Shown piece by piece: positions 12,263 through 24,189 of a DNA stretch of 64,000 nt. Position 1 is the first letter of the stretch. Every line of letters begins with the position of its first letter. This stretch comes from Limnephilus marmoratus (lineage: Eukaryota; Arthropoda; Insecta; Trichoptera; Limnephilidae). The notes beneath the pieces were generated by a model that did no database searches, was not told the DNA's origin, and worked only from the letters and a program-made list of their open reading frames with translations. The translations under genes were made by a program, and so were the position numbers. The DNA lies in contig OU862908.1 in the NCBI GenBank assembly GCA_917880885.1, positions 14,371,501-14,435,500 of the forward strand, read 5' to 3'.

Positions 12263-12535
12263 TGTAATATCCAATATTGCAGGCAATACTGGGCCCTTTA
12301 TCTCCAGTATTCCTCTAGGATATTTACAGGGTTATTATTTAAACACGTAGTACTTTGATACACGGAAACTGTTTAATAGAATATAATAGTACAATGTTGG
12401 CTGTAAGCCGTCTGACAAGAAAGAACGCCGCGCGAGCCCTCTGCTCGCTATTATATTGTGCCGATGATCGGTCGCTTCGGCTAGGTTCGGTATTTCCGAA
12501 CCTACCCGACAGATTAACATATTACCAACACTACA
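12263..12535 (-). repeat. Gypsy 5' LTR
   Basis: 273 bp, starts TGTAATATCC and ends AACACTACA on the + strand. It is followed by the GTTAT duplication at 12536-12540. Confidence 0.92.
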
Positions 12536-12540
12536 GTTAT

Positions 12541-12789
12541 TACATGTACTATTACGTAAGTCCATAAAATGACATTTGGTAGTTTCGTTTGAAATATGAA
12601 CGGATCTTAAGACTTAATTAGTGAATGAATGAATAATAATATCAAAAAGGAAGAATATAAAGGGGGGGGGGGAGATAAAGAGATATTTTAAAATCAAGAA
12701 TTGTATGCTCACTACTGTAATTGACTGATTAAAGTTTAATGAAAATTTAGGTGTAAGTAGTTTTTGAAATAATTTATAATAATAAATTA
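12541..12789. other. No gene seen
   Basis: AT-rich flank of the Gypsy insertion with a G run at about 12662-12671. Nothing recognisable. Confidence 0.4.
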
Positions 12790-13960
12790 AAAGAAAATAC
12801 TTTGTTTTACGTCACTTTATTGTTATTTTTTCCGTCTACCGGTTTCGGTAACTCCGTACCATCATCAGGACTGAATATAAAAAAAATACTGACAAATACA
12901 GGAGAATACACACATATATATATATATACAAATTGTGAAAGGAAGAGACAGTAAATTAGAGTGGGACAGTGCGACAGTTGTGGGAGGGAAGTGGGGGAGG
13001 AGCGAGTGGGGTAACAGGAAACATACTTATAATGGGGCTGAATGTTAAATTTAGTTGATTATTAATGATTTCAACTTTTGTATTAACTGATTTTTTTATA
13101 TATTTTATTTATTTAAAATGTCAAGTCACAATGTGTTTGCTTCCTTTGAAAAATTAATTTATAATAGTTTATATCACACCAAGAAATTAGTTTATATGTT
13201 TGTAAGGAATCATGAAAAAAATTTAAGTGTGGTAATTTTTCTTAGTGAGTGAGTATAAGTTGTGATTGCGCGAGTAATTGGTGAGTTACCTGCTGCATCA
13301 CTGTTATTAGCTTCTATATGAAAAAGGGGAGTGTGCCCGGTACGCCTCATATGGATATTTAAACCGATGTCGGATAGCAATTCAGGACTATCTATTTTAT
13401 TATTTAGCAGTTTATATCGAAACAACAGATCTGACAAGGTGCGTCTTTTTTGTAAACTTAACATGCTATTTGTAGTTTTGTTGTATTTCTTGAGTAAATG
13501 TTTCGAAATTTTATTCTGTATACTTTCTACTAAATCTATGTATACTTTATATTGAGGATTCCATACCGTGAACGCATATTCCAGTGGACTTCTGACAAAT
13601 GAATAAAACAACATTTCTAGAGTCTTATCACTTTTGAAAACATTACATATTCTTAATAGGAAACCTAGCATTTTGTAGGATTTTGTTATAATTGGTTCGA
13701 TATGCTTATCAAAAATTAATTTACTATCTAAATAAACACCTAGATCTTTACACGTAGACGTAGATTGTAAAGGTTTATTATTCAAGTTTTAAGGATAGAT
13801 GATTTTATTTTTATTTCTAGTAAATATAATTGAGTGACACTTAGAAATGTTTAAGGACAATAAGTTTGATTCACAATACGCGCACAAATGATCAAGATCT
13901 AGATTAATTGAATACAAAGTTTTCTTCTTAATCCTGTAATTTCTAGTATTTTAAGTAATT
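12790..13960 (-). pseudogene. LINE 3' part: reverse transcriptase C-terminus and 3' UTR
   Basis: On the minus strand, 13785-13210 encodes the C-terminal part of a LINE reverse transcriptase: STCKDLGVYLDSKLIFDKHI, YSFVRSPLEYAFTVWNP, and the Cys-poor tail with ISKHLLKK and RRTLSDLLFRYKLLN. Upstream, to about 13925, a broken frame still shows the CESNLLSLNISKC stretch that precedes it. The catalytic domain is missing, so the copy is 5'-truncated. From 13209 to about 12790 is a 3' UTR with a short (TA)n run near 12914-12930 and, near 12830-12870, the hairpin-like ACCGGTTTCGG...CATCATCAGG motif. Confidence 0.75.
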
Positions 13961-14096
13961 AATTTATTTATTTTATTTGATGCAATATATTTACATTATA
14001 AAAAACAATTCAATGATGTTGGCCTCTCTGGGTGGTTTACCCGTGCTGAGGCCATATAATTGGCCTTGTAATTTACCATAATCAATGGTATCAAAA
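13961..14096 (-). repeat. LINE 3'-end fragment, antisense
   Basis: Read on the minus strand, this ends in an AAATA-rich tail after a segment with GGGTAAACCACCCAGAGAGG. It resembles the 3' ends of the LINEs at 29807 and 52840 in layout. No coding part. Confidence 0.35.
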
Positions 14097-14097
14097 G

Positions 14098-14752
14098 GTA
14101 GCCAGGTTTTAGTTTCGGGGAGGGTTCAAGAAAATAAAACTACTGAAAGTTTAAAACTCGTGTCGGGAGGGGGAGGGTGGGGGTTATTGTCGGACTTTGA
14201 ATTTGCTTAGAATTTTTTTATTTTCTATGTAACAACTTAATTATTTTTTTAAATAAAATTAAAGTAATAAATGTGTACCTATAGAAAATAAAACTTTTCA
14301 AAACAAAATACATAATAAACGTTAGTAGTACATGTTAAAATATTTTAAGCAGTCAAATTATTCTAATAATCACATTTATGCTGACTGACTGTAACACTAA
14401 TCACAATACACTAACACCTGTCTGTAACACTAATCCTGATATATGTTTATTTAACACTTGTTGCTAAGTAAAATAATAATTTCAAAGTACGTATACACTT
14501 AACACTGATTAGAAACGGAATTCCAAAAAAAATCAACCGCATTCACCGAAAAAACGGATCTTAAAAGTTAAATTATTTTATTTCTTTCAGAGGTCCCCAT
14601 TTATCTTTTTAGATACATAATATCATTTTGAGATGTCAGTGTTACAAATAACATTCTCTTAACTCTCCTTATTTTAATATTATTGGTGTTGATATTTTAA
14701 CTTTTCGGGGGGGGGGGTTTGAACCCCCAAAACCCCCCCCCCCTGGCTACGT
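14098..14752. mobile_element. Non-autonomous DNA element with G-rich inverted ends
   Basis: The left end GTAGCCAGGTTTTAG...GGGGAGGGTTCAA mirrors the right end TTGAACCCCC...CCCCTGGCTAC, giving imperfect terminal inverted repeats of about 33 bp with long C/G runs. No transposase is seen between them; the interior is AT-rich. I could not see a clear target duplication, so the superfamily is open. Confidence 0.5.
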
Positions 14753-14756
14753 CCAT

Positions 14757-14793
14757 TTATTCAAATGCTTTTGATTCAAAAGCATTTGAATAA
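14757..14793. repeat. Perfect 16-bp palindrome with 5-nt loop
   Basis: Left arm TTATTCAAATGCTTTT (14757-14772), loop GATTC, right arm 14778-14793 exactly complementary. It lies between the inverted-repeat element and the BEL LTR. Confidence 0.9.
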
Positions 14794-14816
14794 TCTATAA
14801 ATAAGACTAATGTTTG

Positions 14817-15242
14817 TGTTGAAAATTGACATGCTACCGGCATCTCTTGGTTGGTTGGAGTAAGCTCCGACTTTGTATCGATCCAATAAGATGGTGTGAG
14901 TCTCTGCTAAAAGGCTAAGACCGAATCGGTGGTTTAGGAACCTGTTTTAACCACGAGTTAGGTAGAAGCCATATTGGTAAACACTCGCAAATGTCAGATG
15001 TTGGTAGTGTTTTATTCTATAAATGTGTGCAGTTTTTATGCTATAAAAAGGCTAGCATCCGAGTATTATGGCTTCTTTCCTACGCAAAGTTTAAATGGTA
15101 AACAACTGCCATTGTTGGCTTGGTGTATTCAGTATTATCACTGTTATTTTATACATTTCTAAAACATGTTACACTGTGTAAATAAAAAGTGAAGTTTTTG
15201 TAAAAAGAGTTATTTATTAAAAGGACCCTTACAATTTTAACA
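14817..15242 (+). repeat. BEL 5' LTR
   Basis: 426 bp with TG..CA ends. A TGGGCCTTACGATCCGG stretch starts right after it (15243) and is the likely primer binding site. AATAAAAAG near 15181 may be the polyadenylation signal. Confidence 0.93.
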
Positions 15243-15706
15243 TGGGCCTTACGATCCGGATGGCAATCAGAGGATTGCTAATATAAAATCAAGAACCAGC
15301 TGCCAAAAACGCAATAATACAGATGACCAAAAGATACCGGAATTATAAAGATGGACAAAGGAAGACTGGAATCACAGCGGAAATGAGATAAGTTTTTAGT
15401 GCCTTCCCACCCATCTTCATATCTTTTTCACATTTATTCAGACCTCAAATGTAGTTTTTTAAACAAGAATAATCCCATATATATCGTATTGTAAAAAATA
15501 AAATCACTACCCACGTAAAGATTTTATGCAACTCATGATCCTCAATTAATGATTGAACAATAGGTAAAGTGTAGGTAATCAATAGAATATTGTAGGAATA
15601 TTGTCGTTGTTGTTTTTCAGGCAGGTAGCTTCTCAAATAAATAAATACGCATTGTCGGAACACATTTTATCAGTGATTAAACTACGAAAAGGTATTTGTA
15701 CCCAAA

Positions 15707-17190
15707 ATGGATAAGATCAAATCTTTAATAGCCAAAAGAGGCGTGATTAAAGGGTAATTAATGCGTTTCGCGGATTCTATAAACTTCTTGTCCGCGAATG
15801 AAATTAAACTGAGGTACGACCGAATTAAACCATTGTTAGATCAATTCGAATCTATACAGGACGAAATTGAAATGTTAACGGAATCAGAGGAACTGGAAAA
15901 TTCTATTCAGCGCGAGATGTTCGAAAATCAATATTTTTCAGTATTGGCAACAGCCAAGGGGGCTATTGACTCCGTGGACCAGGGGAGGGTCGAGATCAAA
16001 CTTCCAACTCTCCAATTGAGAGAATTCGATGGAAATCAAAAGGATTGGGTGAAGTTCGTTGAAACATTTAAAACTTTGGTACATAATAACGGTTCCTTGA
16101 GCAACGTCCAAAAATCCTTTTACTTGCAATCTACACTGAAAGGTAACACATTGAAAATAATTGCTAATCTAGAAATTTCGGAATTAAATTACCTATCGGC
16201 ATGGGAATTGTTGCACGACAGATATGCGAATCTCAGGGCTACCGTACATAAACATATCCAAACTCTATTTCAATTAAAATATATGAAACATGAAGAGCCT
16301 GTAGCATTAAGATATTTAATTGATGAAACCAATGTAAATTTAAAGGCTTTACAAAACATCGGAGTCAAAGTAGATCAATGGGATCCTTTGATTATTTACA
16401 TAATTTCAAATAAATTAGATACAGCTACCCGGAAAAATTGGGAACAATATACACTGCAAGGTGAATTACCTACATTAAAGGTATTCTTAAAATGTTTATC
16501 TGCTAGGGCGCAAGTATTGGAGCTCATGAATGCTTCAGAGAAAAAATCTTCTAACCTACATAAAACGCAAATAGGCAACAATAATAACAAAAAAGATTCA
16601 TCGGTATTCTTGGCAATAAAAGCAAACAACTGCATTTATTGTAATGATAAAGGTCATCAAATTTATTTTTGCAAAAAATTTCTAAAATTAAAATTACAGG
16701 ATAGGATTGATGCTACGAAATCAATCCGGGCATGTTTTAAATGTTTGAGGTTGGGTCATCAAGCACAGAGTTGCAAGACAAACCTGATCTGCAAAATTTG
16801 TGGCAAGTATAGCCACAATACTCTACTACACAAGGAGGTACCTCCGCCGGAGACCTCAAATATGGATGCTAATAACGAGGTTATAGTATCGAATTTTTCT
16901 GCATCAGAAAAGGTAGAAAAAATAATATTATTGTCAACCGCCAACATAGGAGAAATTTTTAAGGCTCGCGCCCTGATTAATTCTGGCGCGCAGAGTAATT
17001 TTATGACAGCTGAATTTGCTAATAAATTCAATTTACAATGTGAATGGATAAACAAACCCGTGTCTGGGATCCATAATAATATCACACACATAAAAAGGAG
17101 AATTTCAGTGGAGATGACTTCGCTTAATACTGATTATAAATGCGAAATATCATGTCTGATTTTACAGGAAATTACAACCAATTTAACCAC
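15707..17190 (+). pseudogene. BEL gag-protease with nonsense codon and protease Asp to Asn
   Basis: ATG at 15707 (MDKIKSLIAKRGVIKG) is followed by an in-frame TAA at 15755-15757; the frame then runs open to about 17190. The middle is the BEL-type gag domain (FDGNQKDWVKFVETFKTLVH, SFYLQSTLKGNT). Three knuckle units follow: CIYCNDKGHQIYFC, CFKCLRLGHQAQSC and CKICGKYSHNTLLH. The protease site, expected as DSGAQ, reads ALINSGAQSNFM: codon AAT at 16979-16981 puts Asn at the catalytic Asp, one G-to-A step away. The last part runs out of frame with the reverse transcriptase near 17190. Gag is otherwise well kept. Confidence 0.9.
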
Positions 17191-17192
17191 AA

Positions 17193-18502
17193 GTGACAAT
17201 GGCGAAAAAAGAGTTCAAACTACCACCAGGACTGGAGCTGGCAGACCCGAACTTCAATATAGCTGCACTCATCGACATCCTGTTGGTCGCGGAGAGCTTC
17301 TGGGAAATGCTAAACAACGATAGATTGAAACTCGAGTCGGGACCAACGCTTCAACGTACGCAACTGGGATGGATTGTGTCCGGTCCAATCAACGTGTACC
17401 CCAAACAAAGGCCTGTATCAGATTTTTGCCGTTTATCTATAAATAAGTTGAGTCATCAAATAGAAAAATTTTGGAAATTGGAAGAGATTAATTCCACTAA
17501 AATTCAAACTCAAGAAGAAAAGGCTTGCGAAGCCAGTTTTGTTAGTACTCATACTAGAGAAGATGACGGTAGATATGTAGTTAGTTTACCGCGTTGGGCA
17601 TGCATTGATCAGTTGGGAAACTCATTGCTCACTGCCGAAAAGAGATTTAAAAATATGGAAAGAAAATTTGTGTCACATCCCGAGTTGAAGACACAATATG
17701 TAAAATTCATGCGTGAATATGAATAATTGGGACACATGGAGGTGTGTGACCAGTCAAAAGAATAGTGAAAGAATCCAGCACTACTACTAAAGTGAGGGTC
17801 GTTTTTGACGGCTCCGCCAAAACCTCAAATGGAATTTCCCTCAATGAAGCTTTGATGACAGGACCTGTTATACAAAAAGATCCATGTAACCAACTATTGC
17901 ATTTCAGGAAACATCAAGTAGTCATGACTGCCGACATCGAGAAGATGTACCGCCAGATTAACATGTGTGAAGATGACCTTGACCTGACCGGCGAGTCGCT
18001 ACAGGATGTGCTCAAGCATTATCGTCTGAAGACTGTGACTTATGGGCTGGCACCTTCCTCCTTCTTGGCCACAAGATGCTTAAAGCAAATTGGTATGGAT
18101 AATAATTTAATTTTTCCTAGAGCTAGTCAGGTCATAGAAAATGACTTCTATATGGATGACTTGTTAACGGGAGCAGATAAGCTGGAATCCTGTAAGAAGT
18201 TAAAAGAAGAATTAATCAGCATCTTGTCATCTGCGGGGATGACGTTGAGGAAGTGGAGGTCCAATGCTTTGGAATTGTCAGCCGAGTCGGGCCAAGCTAA
18301 GTGTGCCGAATCATGCAATTCCGACAAAATTATTACTGACAATCCAAAGACTGAGAAAATATTAGGATTAATATGGAACAATGAATCTGATTATTTTTCT
18401 TGTGTGATAATGAAGCCATCAGGTACAACCGAGAGCAAACGAGAGTATTGTCTTGCATCGCATCAACCTTCGATCTATTGGGACTCCTATGACCGATAAT
18501 AG
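17193..18502 (+). pseudogene. BEL reverse transcriptase (frameshifted)
   Basis: Two frames. 17193-17726 carries the BEL pol linker (LQRTQLGWIVSGP, RYVVSLPRW). After a break and apparent small deletion at 17727-17765, the frame 17765-18499 has VRVVFDGSAKT, MTADIEKMYRQI, TVTYGLAPSSFLATR and the catalytic FYMDDLLTG, then LSSAGMTLRKWRSN. Part of the segment after the first catalytic Asp looks altered. Reverse transcription is the family role; this copy cannot make a whole enzyme. Confidence 0.88.
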
Positions 18503-20379
18503 TCATAGCCAAATTGATACCAAGAAAAACTATTTGCAAGCTAGCAAAAGAGCTATTTTTTTAGCTAACACGGTTTTTGCGATTCGTCTGAGAAGGCTTT
18601 CGGAGCCTGTATTTATATGGTGTCAATGGACCACAGCGATAAGTGGCATTCACATTTAATAACATCCAAATCAAGGGTAGCACCATTGAAGTGTATTTCA
18701 CTGCCTAAGTTGGAGTTGTGTAGTGCTGTACTACTGGCGAAATTAATGAAAACTATAAAACAAGCACTAAATATAATGGAGATCAACACATATTATTGGT
18801 GTGACTCTACGATAGCGCTGTGCTGGCTGAAAGGTCAACCTACTCGTTGGAGCACTTTCGTGGCTAATCGAGTAGCCAAAATACAAGAACTGAGTGATCC
18901 AGATCAATGGAGACACGTATCATCATCCGACAATGCAGCGGATATACTTTCAAGAGGAACTACTGCAGATAAATTGATAAATTCTACAATATGGTGGAAT
19001 GGACCAAGTTGATTGACTGACGGAGTCAACGATTGGCCTATATCGAATATTTCCTGTTCAAACCCTCCGGAGCTCAAGAGCAAAAATATTCTATTATCTA
19101 CAGATATTCAAGAATGGGAAATATTTGGAAAATTTTCGTCATTTATCAAATTGAAAAGGGTTACAACATATGTGCTGCGGTTTATAAATTAATAGAAATA
19201 TTAAAAGTAAAATTTCGGGTAATTTAAGTGTAGCTGAACTAGAAGCAAGTTTGAATTGTCTACTGAAATCAGCTCAGGCACATGCCTTTCAAAAGGAGTT
19301 GAAGACATTAAAAAAACCAGGGAAACGTCAACAAAAATAGTAACTTAAAATCTCTTCATCCTTTTTTACGTGATGGTCTTATATATGTGGGCGGTAGACT
19401 AAATTTAGCTACACACCTATAGTACCAACAAAGACATCCAATTATATTGCCAGCTAAACATAAGCTAACCGAATTGATTATACGTCACTATCATTATGTA
19501 AACTTACACGCAGGACCTCAAGCCCTATTAGCTGAAATAAGATTAAAGTTTTGGCCTATTTTTGGGAAAAATACTGTTAAAAAGATATTACATAAGTGTA
19601 TTGTATGTTTTAGGTATCATCCTCGTGCTGGTAATCAAATCATGGGCAACTTACCGAACGAAACAATCACACCAAGCCGGCCGTTTTTGCCGGACCGATT
19701 CCAACCAAAAGTGGGCCACTGAGGAAGGCTCCACTCGTGAAATCGTATTTATGTATTTTTTCTGTTTTTCACAAAGGCGGTTCACTTGGAATTAGTTTCG
19801 GATTTATCTAGCAATGCTTTCTTGAACAGTTTAAAGAGGTTTATATCCCGTAGGGGAGAACCTGATAAGATCTTTTCCGACAACGCTAGCAACTTTCGGG
19901 GAGCTTGTAACAGGCTCAAGGAGCTGTATGCCAGTTTGAGAGAAAACAACGACACGATTCAAAATTATTTAGCCAACAGAGGTATTGAGTGGAGGTTCAT
20001 AACCCCTCGAGCCCCTAGTCAGGGAGGGCTGTGGGAAGCTGCGGTCAAGTCAGCGAAGTTTCATTTGTATAGAGTCACTAATAATTCTGCTTTAACCTTT
20101 GAACTTTTATATACCTTAATTTGTCAGATTGCGGCCTGTCTAAATTCCCGTCCATTGACTTCCTTGTCTGATGACATCCACGATTACCAACCCCTCACCC
20201 CAAACCATTTCCTCATAGGCACTAAATCCTCTATCATTCCGGAGAGAGATGTCCGAGCCATACCAGACAACAGGCTGACCCAATATCAGAGAATCCATGC
20301 GCTAATATTATCCTTTTGGTCTAGATGGAAGCGAGAGTACTTGATGGAGCTACAAAAAAGGACTAAATGGCCAGCCAGT
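18503..20379 (+). pseudogene. BEL RNase H and integrase (broken)
   Basis: RNase H-type signals at 18617-19012: SLPKLELCSAVLLAKL, YYWCDSTIALCWLKG, NAADILSRG. From 19447 the integrase shows the zinc region (HYHYVNLHAG...CIVCFRYH). The stretch expected to hold the first catalytic Asp (about 19700-19790) is out of frame. 19786-20379 has SDNASNFRGACNRL (second Asp), SQGGLWEAAVKS (Glu region), and the C-terminal part with LTPNHFLIG and REYLMELQKR. It is cut at 20379 by the non-coding LTR element; the rest of the frame resumes at 27400. Confidence 0.87.
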
Positions 20380-21082
20380 TGTTACGTTATAAAAGATAAA
20401 GAATAGACCCCCTTATTCCTGTTGCGAGGAGCTAGTGAATTGGCCCCCAGTGCACAGCTCACCTCTCCGCCCCCCTCTCCGCACGCGGAGGTCCGTAGCC
20501 CAAGCGCCGATCGGCCCCCGGCATCCATTCCCCGGCTGGTCGCGGGCTTGACAACAGTGATTGCGCTAGTGCGCTGTTCGAGAACCTAAAAACTCGTGAT
20601 TGTTTCTATAATGTGTATTGTGCTCGAGAAGGCTCCAGCCCACAGTAGCCTGTCTGACGACTACCTCATATCCTGCTTTGTGATTAAAATGAATCTTTGT
20701 CCCCTCTGGTGTGTTACATCCCGCGTTTAAATTCACTAACACGTGTGGAGAGTTGAGAGTGAGAGAGAGTTCCCCGCCATGTTAAAATACTAGACCTAGC
20801 AAGTACCCATGTGTAGTTTGCCGAGGCTGGCAATTGTAAAACCCTGTCTCCTTCTAAATGAATAAACCCTTTACGTGCAAAACTGTGTTCTGATTGAGGA
20901 AAGAGACCTGGAGATTGTGAAGAAAGAAGGAGGAGGAATTCACAAGCGAACCACAACACTCGCCTTGGTTTTAAGAGGAACCTTGCTTGCACCGGCTCTG
21001 AGCTAGTTCTGTTGGCCTATGTATTGCGTGTCCTTTCCAGGTTTTGGTTTAGCAAATGGCCGTATAAGCAGCAATACTAATA
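20380..21082 (+). repeat. 5' LTR of the non-coding LTR element
   Basis: 703 bp, TGTTACG start. It contains a block of CCCCCCTCTCC type near 20466-20481 that is present one more time in the other LTR. Confidence 0.87.
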
Positions 21083-22154
21083 CTGGCTTCCAACTTTGGA
21101 GCAAATTTTTTCCTCCCTCTTCACGGTCCTACAGTCTCGTTCTTCAATCAGCAATTGTTAAAACTTTATAATATATAATGTTTTGTCTTGTTATTCCCAA
21201 TTTGTCTAGCATTTCCAACAGGAACCCCGGCGCGAACGTAACTTCGAATCTCAATTTAAATTATCACGGGCACGATCCCTTCATTTTCGAGTCGTCACTC
21301 GACAAAACATTGTCACCGGTATTCCTAAGTAAAGTGCTCAACCAAGAAAGTTCTCGCCGTGAATAATATAGTGTTTACAAGTGTCGACCGACTAAATTTG
21401 CTAGTTTCAAATACAAGTTAATAGTGGAAATGAACACAAATATTTAAAACAAAGTTATTCAACAATTAAAATCCTGTATATGATAAACCAATTACCCGCT
21501 TCGTTTCCCGAAAGTTAATAAACCTATTATTTTATAATTAACATATTTCGCAAAGTACTGGTCTGTATTCATATCGACATATTTTGCAGCTTAAGGGAAA
21601 CAAGTGGATTAAATTCTTTCTGCCATTTGACAATTGGGCATTTTTTTTACTTCTGCCGTACGTTTCTTCTTCTTTTTTCTTTTCCTACTATTATAAAGAA
21701 ACATACGACATAATTCGAAAAATGCCTAGTTCGCGTTGACGTCGATTCCTCGAAAGCTAACATTACAACCATATGCACACTATCTGCATATAATCTTTGT
21801 TATGACGAAAGGAAGTTGGCGTGTAAATACCAATAATTGGTGATGCTCAAATCAGGCTACAGTTTAGCCACGTAAATAAAAAAACTATTGCCCAAGACAT
21901 TGTTGAATTTTCAAACAAATACTTCCACGAAAACTTGTATAAAAGAAAAAATATTTCTTTCTTTTTCTGAAGAACCCCCCTTTGGAAAGTTAATGGAAAT
22001 ATTCTAAAAACATGTTCGTTTAAGGCGAACCTCGTTTCCGTTTTTTTATTTCCGGACTTTTGCAAATTTCCAAACCTTTTTCAAAAAACATCGGAATAAA
22101 TTCTAAAAACGTGTTCCATTAAAGCGAATCCTGGCCCGTGAAATTTTCATATCC
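21083..22154 (+). other. Interior of the non-coding LTR element, no gene
   Basis: Possible primer binding site at 21084. The rest is AT-rich; short open frames near 21178-21366 have no recognisable content. Confidence 0.5.
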
Positions 22155-22440
22155 GGACTTTGAAAATTTTCAACAAATTTCCAAAACATCTGGATTTTTT
22201 CACAAAATCACGTTTTTTGAGGCAAATCGCTGCCCAATTTTTTTTCGTTTTATGGACTTTGAAAAAACTTTCAACAAATTTCCAAAAATCTGGATTTTTT
22301 CACAAAATCACGTTTTTTGAGGCAAACCGCTGCGCAATTTTTTTTCATTTTATGGACTTTGAAAATTTTCAACAAATTTCCAAAACATCTGGATTTTTTC
22401 ACAAAAACACGTTATTTGAGGCAAACCGCTGCTCAAATTT
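22155..22440 (+). repeat. About 100-bp tandem repeat x3
   Basis: Units start GGACTTTGAAAA at 22155, 22254 and 22354. Each carries ATCTGGATTTTTTCAC and CGTTTTTTGAGGCAAA. A degraded earlier unit may lie at 22060-22154. Confidence 0.85.
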
Positions 22441-24099
22441 TCAAATAATCCAAACACTTATAAAAAACGCGTTTTTTTTTGCAAAAAAAAAAACTTTTTG
22501 TAAAAAAAAAATACGTCCCCAGTGGTCAAATCTCTGCCCAATTTCTTTCCAATTGCGAGTCTAGTTCTCACTTTTTCCAACATAAGGTCACTCTGACACG
22601 ATCCTATACACCATGGAAGTTCCTCAAGTTATGCTGGGTATAATACCGCACATTCTTACTTCAAGAAAGGAAGAACTACTACAGGCCCTGAGAAATAGAA
22701 AGATTTCTCCTAGGAATAAATCCAAAAAATGCCTTACTCTATATGCTTCTTTCTACAACAAAAAATACATCAGGAGGTTGCAATTTCAACCGGAAGTCAC
22801 CTCTCACGGAATCAGTAAATTCCATCACATCAAGTACTCAGGCGTTATCAAATTGGCAAAACATGCATCTTGTTAACCCTGATCATTATTACGCCCCTGA
22901 CCTCTCTTGGCCAGTCGTCAATCAGTGCAATGAGGTCTCTTTAGAAGTCTTATAATTCTTGTCATAAATGACGTGAGTTACTTGTAATTATTAAATGTAA
23001 ATAATCACCCATATGGGCATTCGTAAGGTAATCCTTACACCCGAAGGCACATTAATGTCAACGGTAGCCTAACTCCTGTACATTCTTTTTCTTTTTGCAT
23101 AATTTTATATGTTCTTGTACATCCTGCGTGCCTTGCCTGCTGTACCACAAGAGCACCTCTTGGGGCACCGTTTTCATACTTGTATGCATCCTCTTCCTGA
23201 AATTGATCACTTCGAGAAAGGGCCTCCTTTTCCTCCTACCATCAACGGTTCCGGAAAACTCTTGCTCCGAGACGTCGCTTTCCTCTTCACAATTCTTGCA
23301 GCATCCGCGCGTTTTTTTTCTCACCTCATCGTCTCATCTTGTCATATCACCTTTTTTAAATTATTTTGTGTCGGGTTTTTGTCGTACCAGTACGTCCCTA
23401 CCCTAATGTTGTAAATATAAAATCATAAGTGCAAGTCTGTATAATAACCATTGGTTTCAGACCATTGCCGCAGCTCGCTACTATGGTCACAGCACCATAT
23501 TGTAAGAATGTCGCGACGATTTCTGTTATAATAGGAAATCCTCCCGTTTTTTCTTTTTTTTCCTCTTCACCCCATCCCACACATTCATAGTAATGTTGTA
23601 TATTGGGGATCGTTTCGAATACACCAAATGAACACACCTATCAGGTCACATTCGCTGGATTCGAAACAATTCAAGAGCAACCTTGTTGCTACTTGTGGTT
23701 TTTTCTTCTTTTTCCAAAAATTAGAATGGCGCTCAACCCAATTGCTCTATTTTTTTCCAGAATCGTATTTTGTCGGATTCTGAGAATTTTTTTTTTTTGT
23801 TATAAAAGTGACAATACGTTTCGTCCCTTCATTAAAATTGTTCTTTGTACATATACAACTTCATTATGAGGTACAATATTTTATCTTTTGTCCTTTATTG
23901 TACCATTATTCTTGTTTGAAGTTTAAAATCTTGGCCAGATCTTCAATAAAATTTGTGTTTATCGCCTTTTGGCAAGTCTTGTAACGTATGCTAATATGAA
24001 TTTATTAAGCTACAACAGTGCCGTATTAATTACATCATTGCAACCCGCCGTCTGTATTGAATGGGGACCCACCTTTTTGAACGTAAACTTTTGTAACAT
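22441..24099 (+). other. Interior of the non-coding LTR element, short frames only
   Basis: Frames at 22613-22876 (begins MEVPQVMLGI, rich in Lys and Arg) and 23095-23414 match no family I recognise. Their length and composition do not make them convincing genes. Confidence 0.4.
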
Positions 24100-24189
24100 T
24101 ATAGGCGCGAGCCTTACAATATCTACTATTATAGGTGTGAACCTTACAATATCCACTCCTATAGATGCGAATCTCATAATATCTTTGTG
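24100..24189 (+). repeat. 30-bp tandem repeat x3
   Basis: Three 30-bp units built on TTATAGGYGYGARCCTTACA at 24100, 24130 and 24160. As the period is a multiple of three it reads as a 10-residue repeat (IIGASLTIST-like) in one frame. Confidence 0.75.

Larger units (their letters stand above)
3423..12535 (-). mobile_element. Gypsy LTR retrotransposon, nested LINE inside
   Basis: Two 273-bp LTRs (3423-3695 and 12263-12535) share TG..CA ends and are flanked by the same 5 bases, GTTAT, at 3418-3422 and 12536-12540. That is a clear target-site duplication, so the borders are firm. The order on the minus strand is 5' LTR, primer binding site, tandem-repeat leader, gag, protease, reverse transcriptase, RNase H, integrase, polypurine tract, 3' LTR: the Gypsy order. 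A LINE of about 3.8 kb interrupts it between protease and reverse transcriptase. The coding part has nonsense codons and frameshifts, so the copy is dead. The LTRs differ at about 8 of 273 positions by eye. Confidence 0.92.

Noticed and set aside
15243..15706. Possible small gene on the minus strand at 15445-15663
   Set aside because: It lies in the BEL leader between LTR and gag and has no recognisable content.
22160..22564. 134-codon frame with repeated Phe-rich segments
   Set aside because: Explained by the 100-bp tandem repeat; low complexity.
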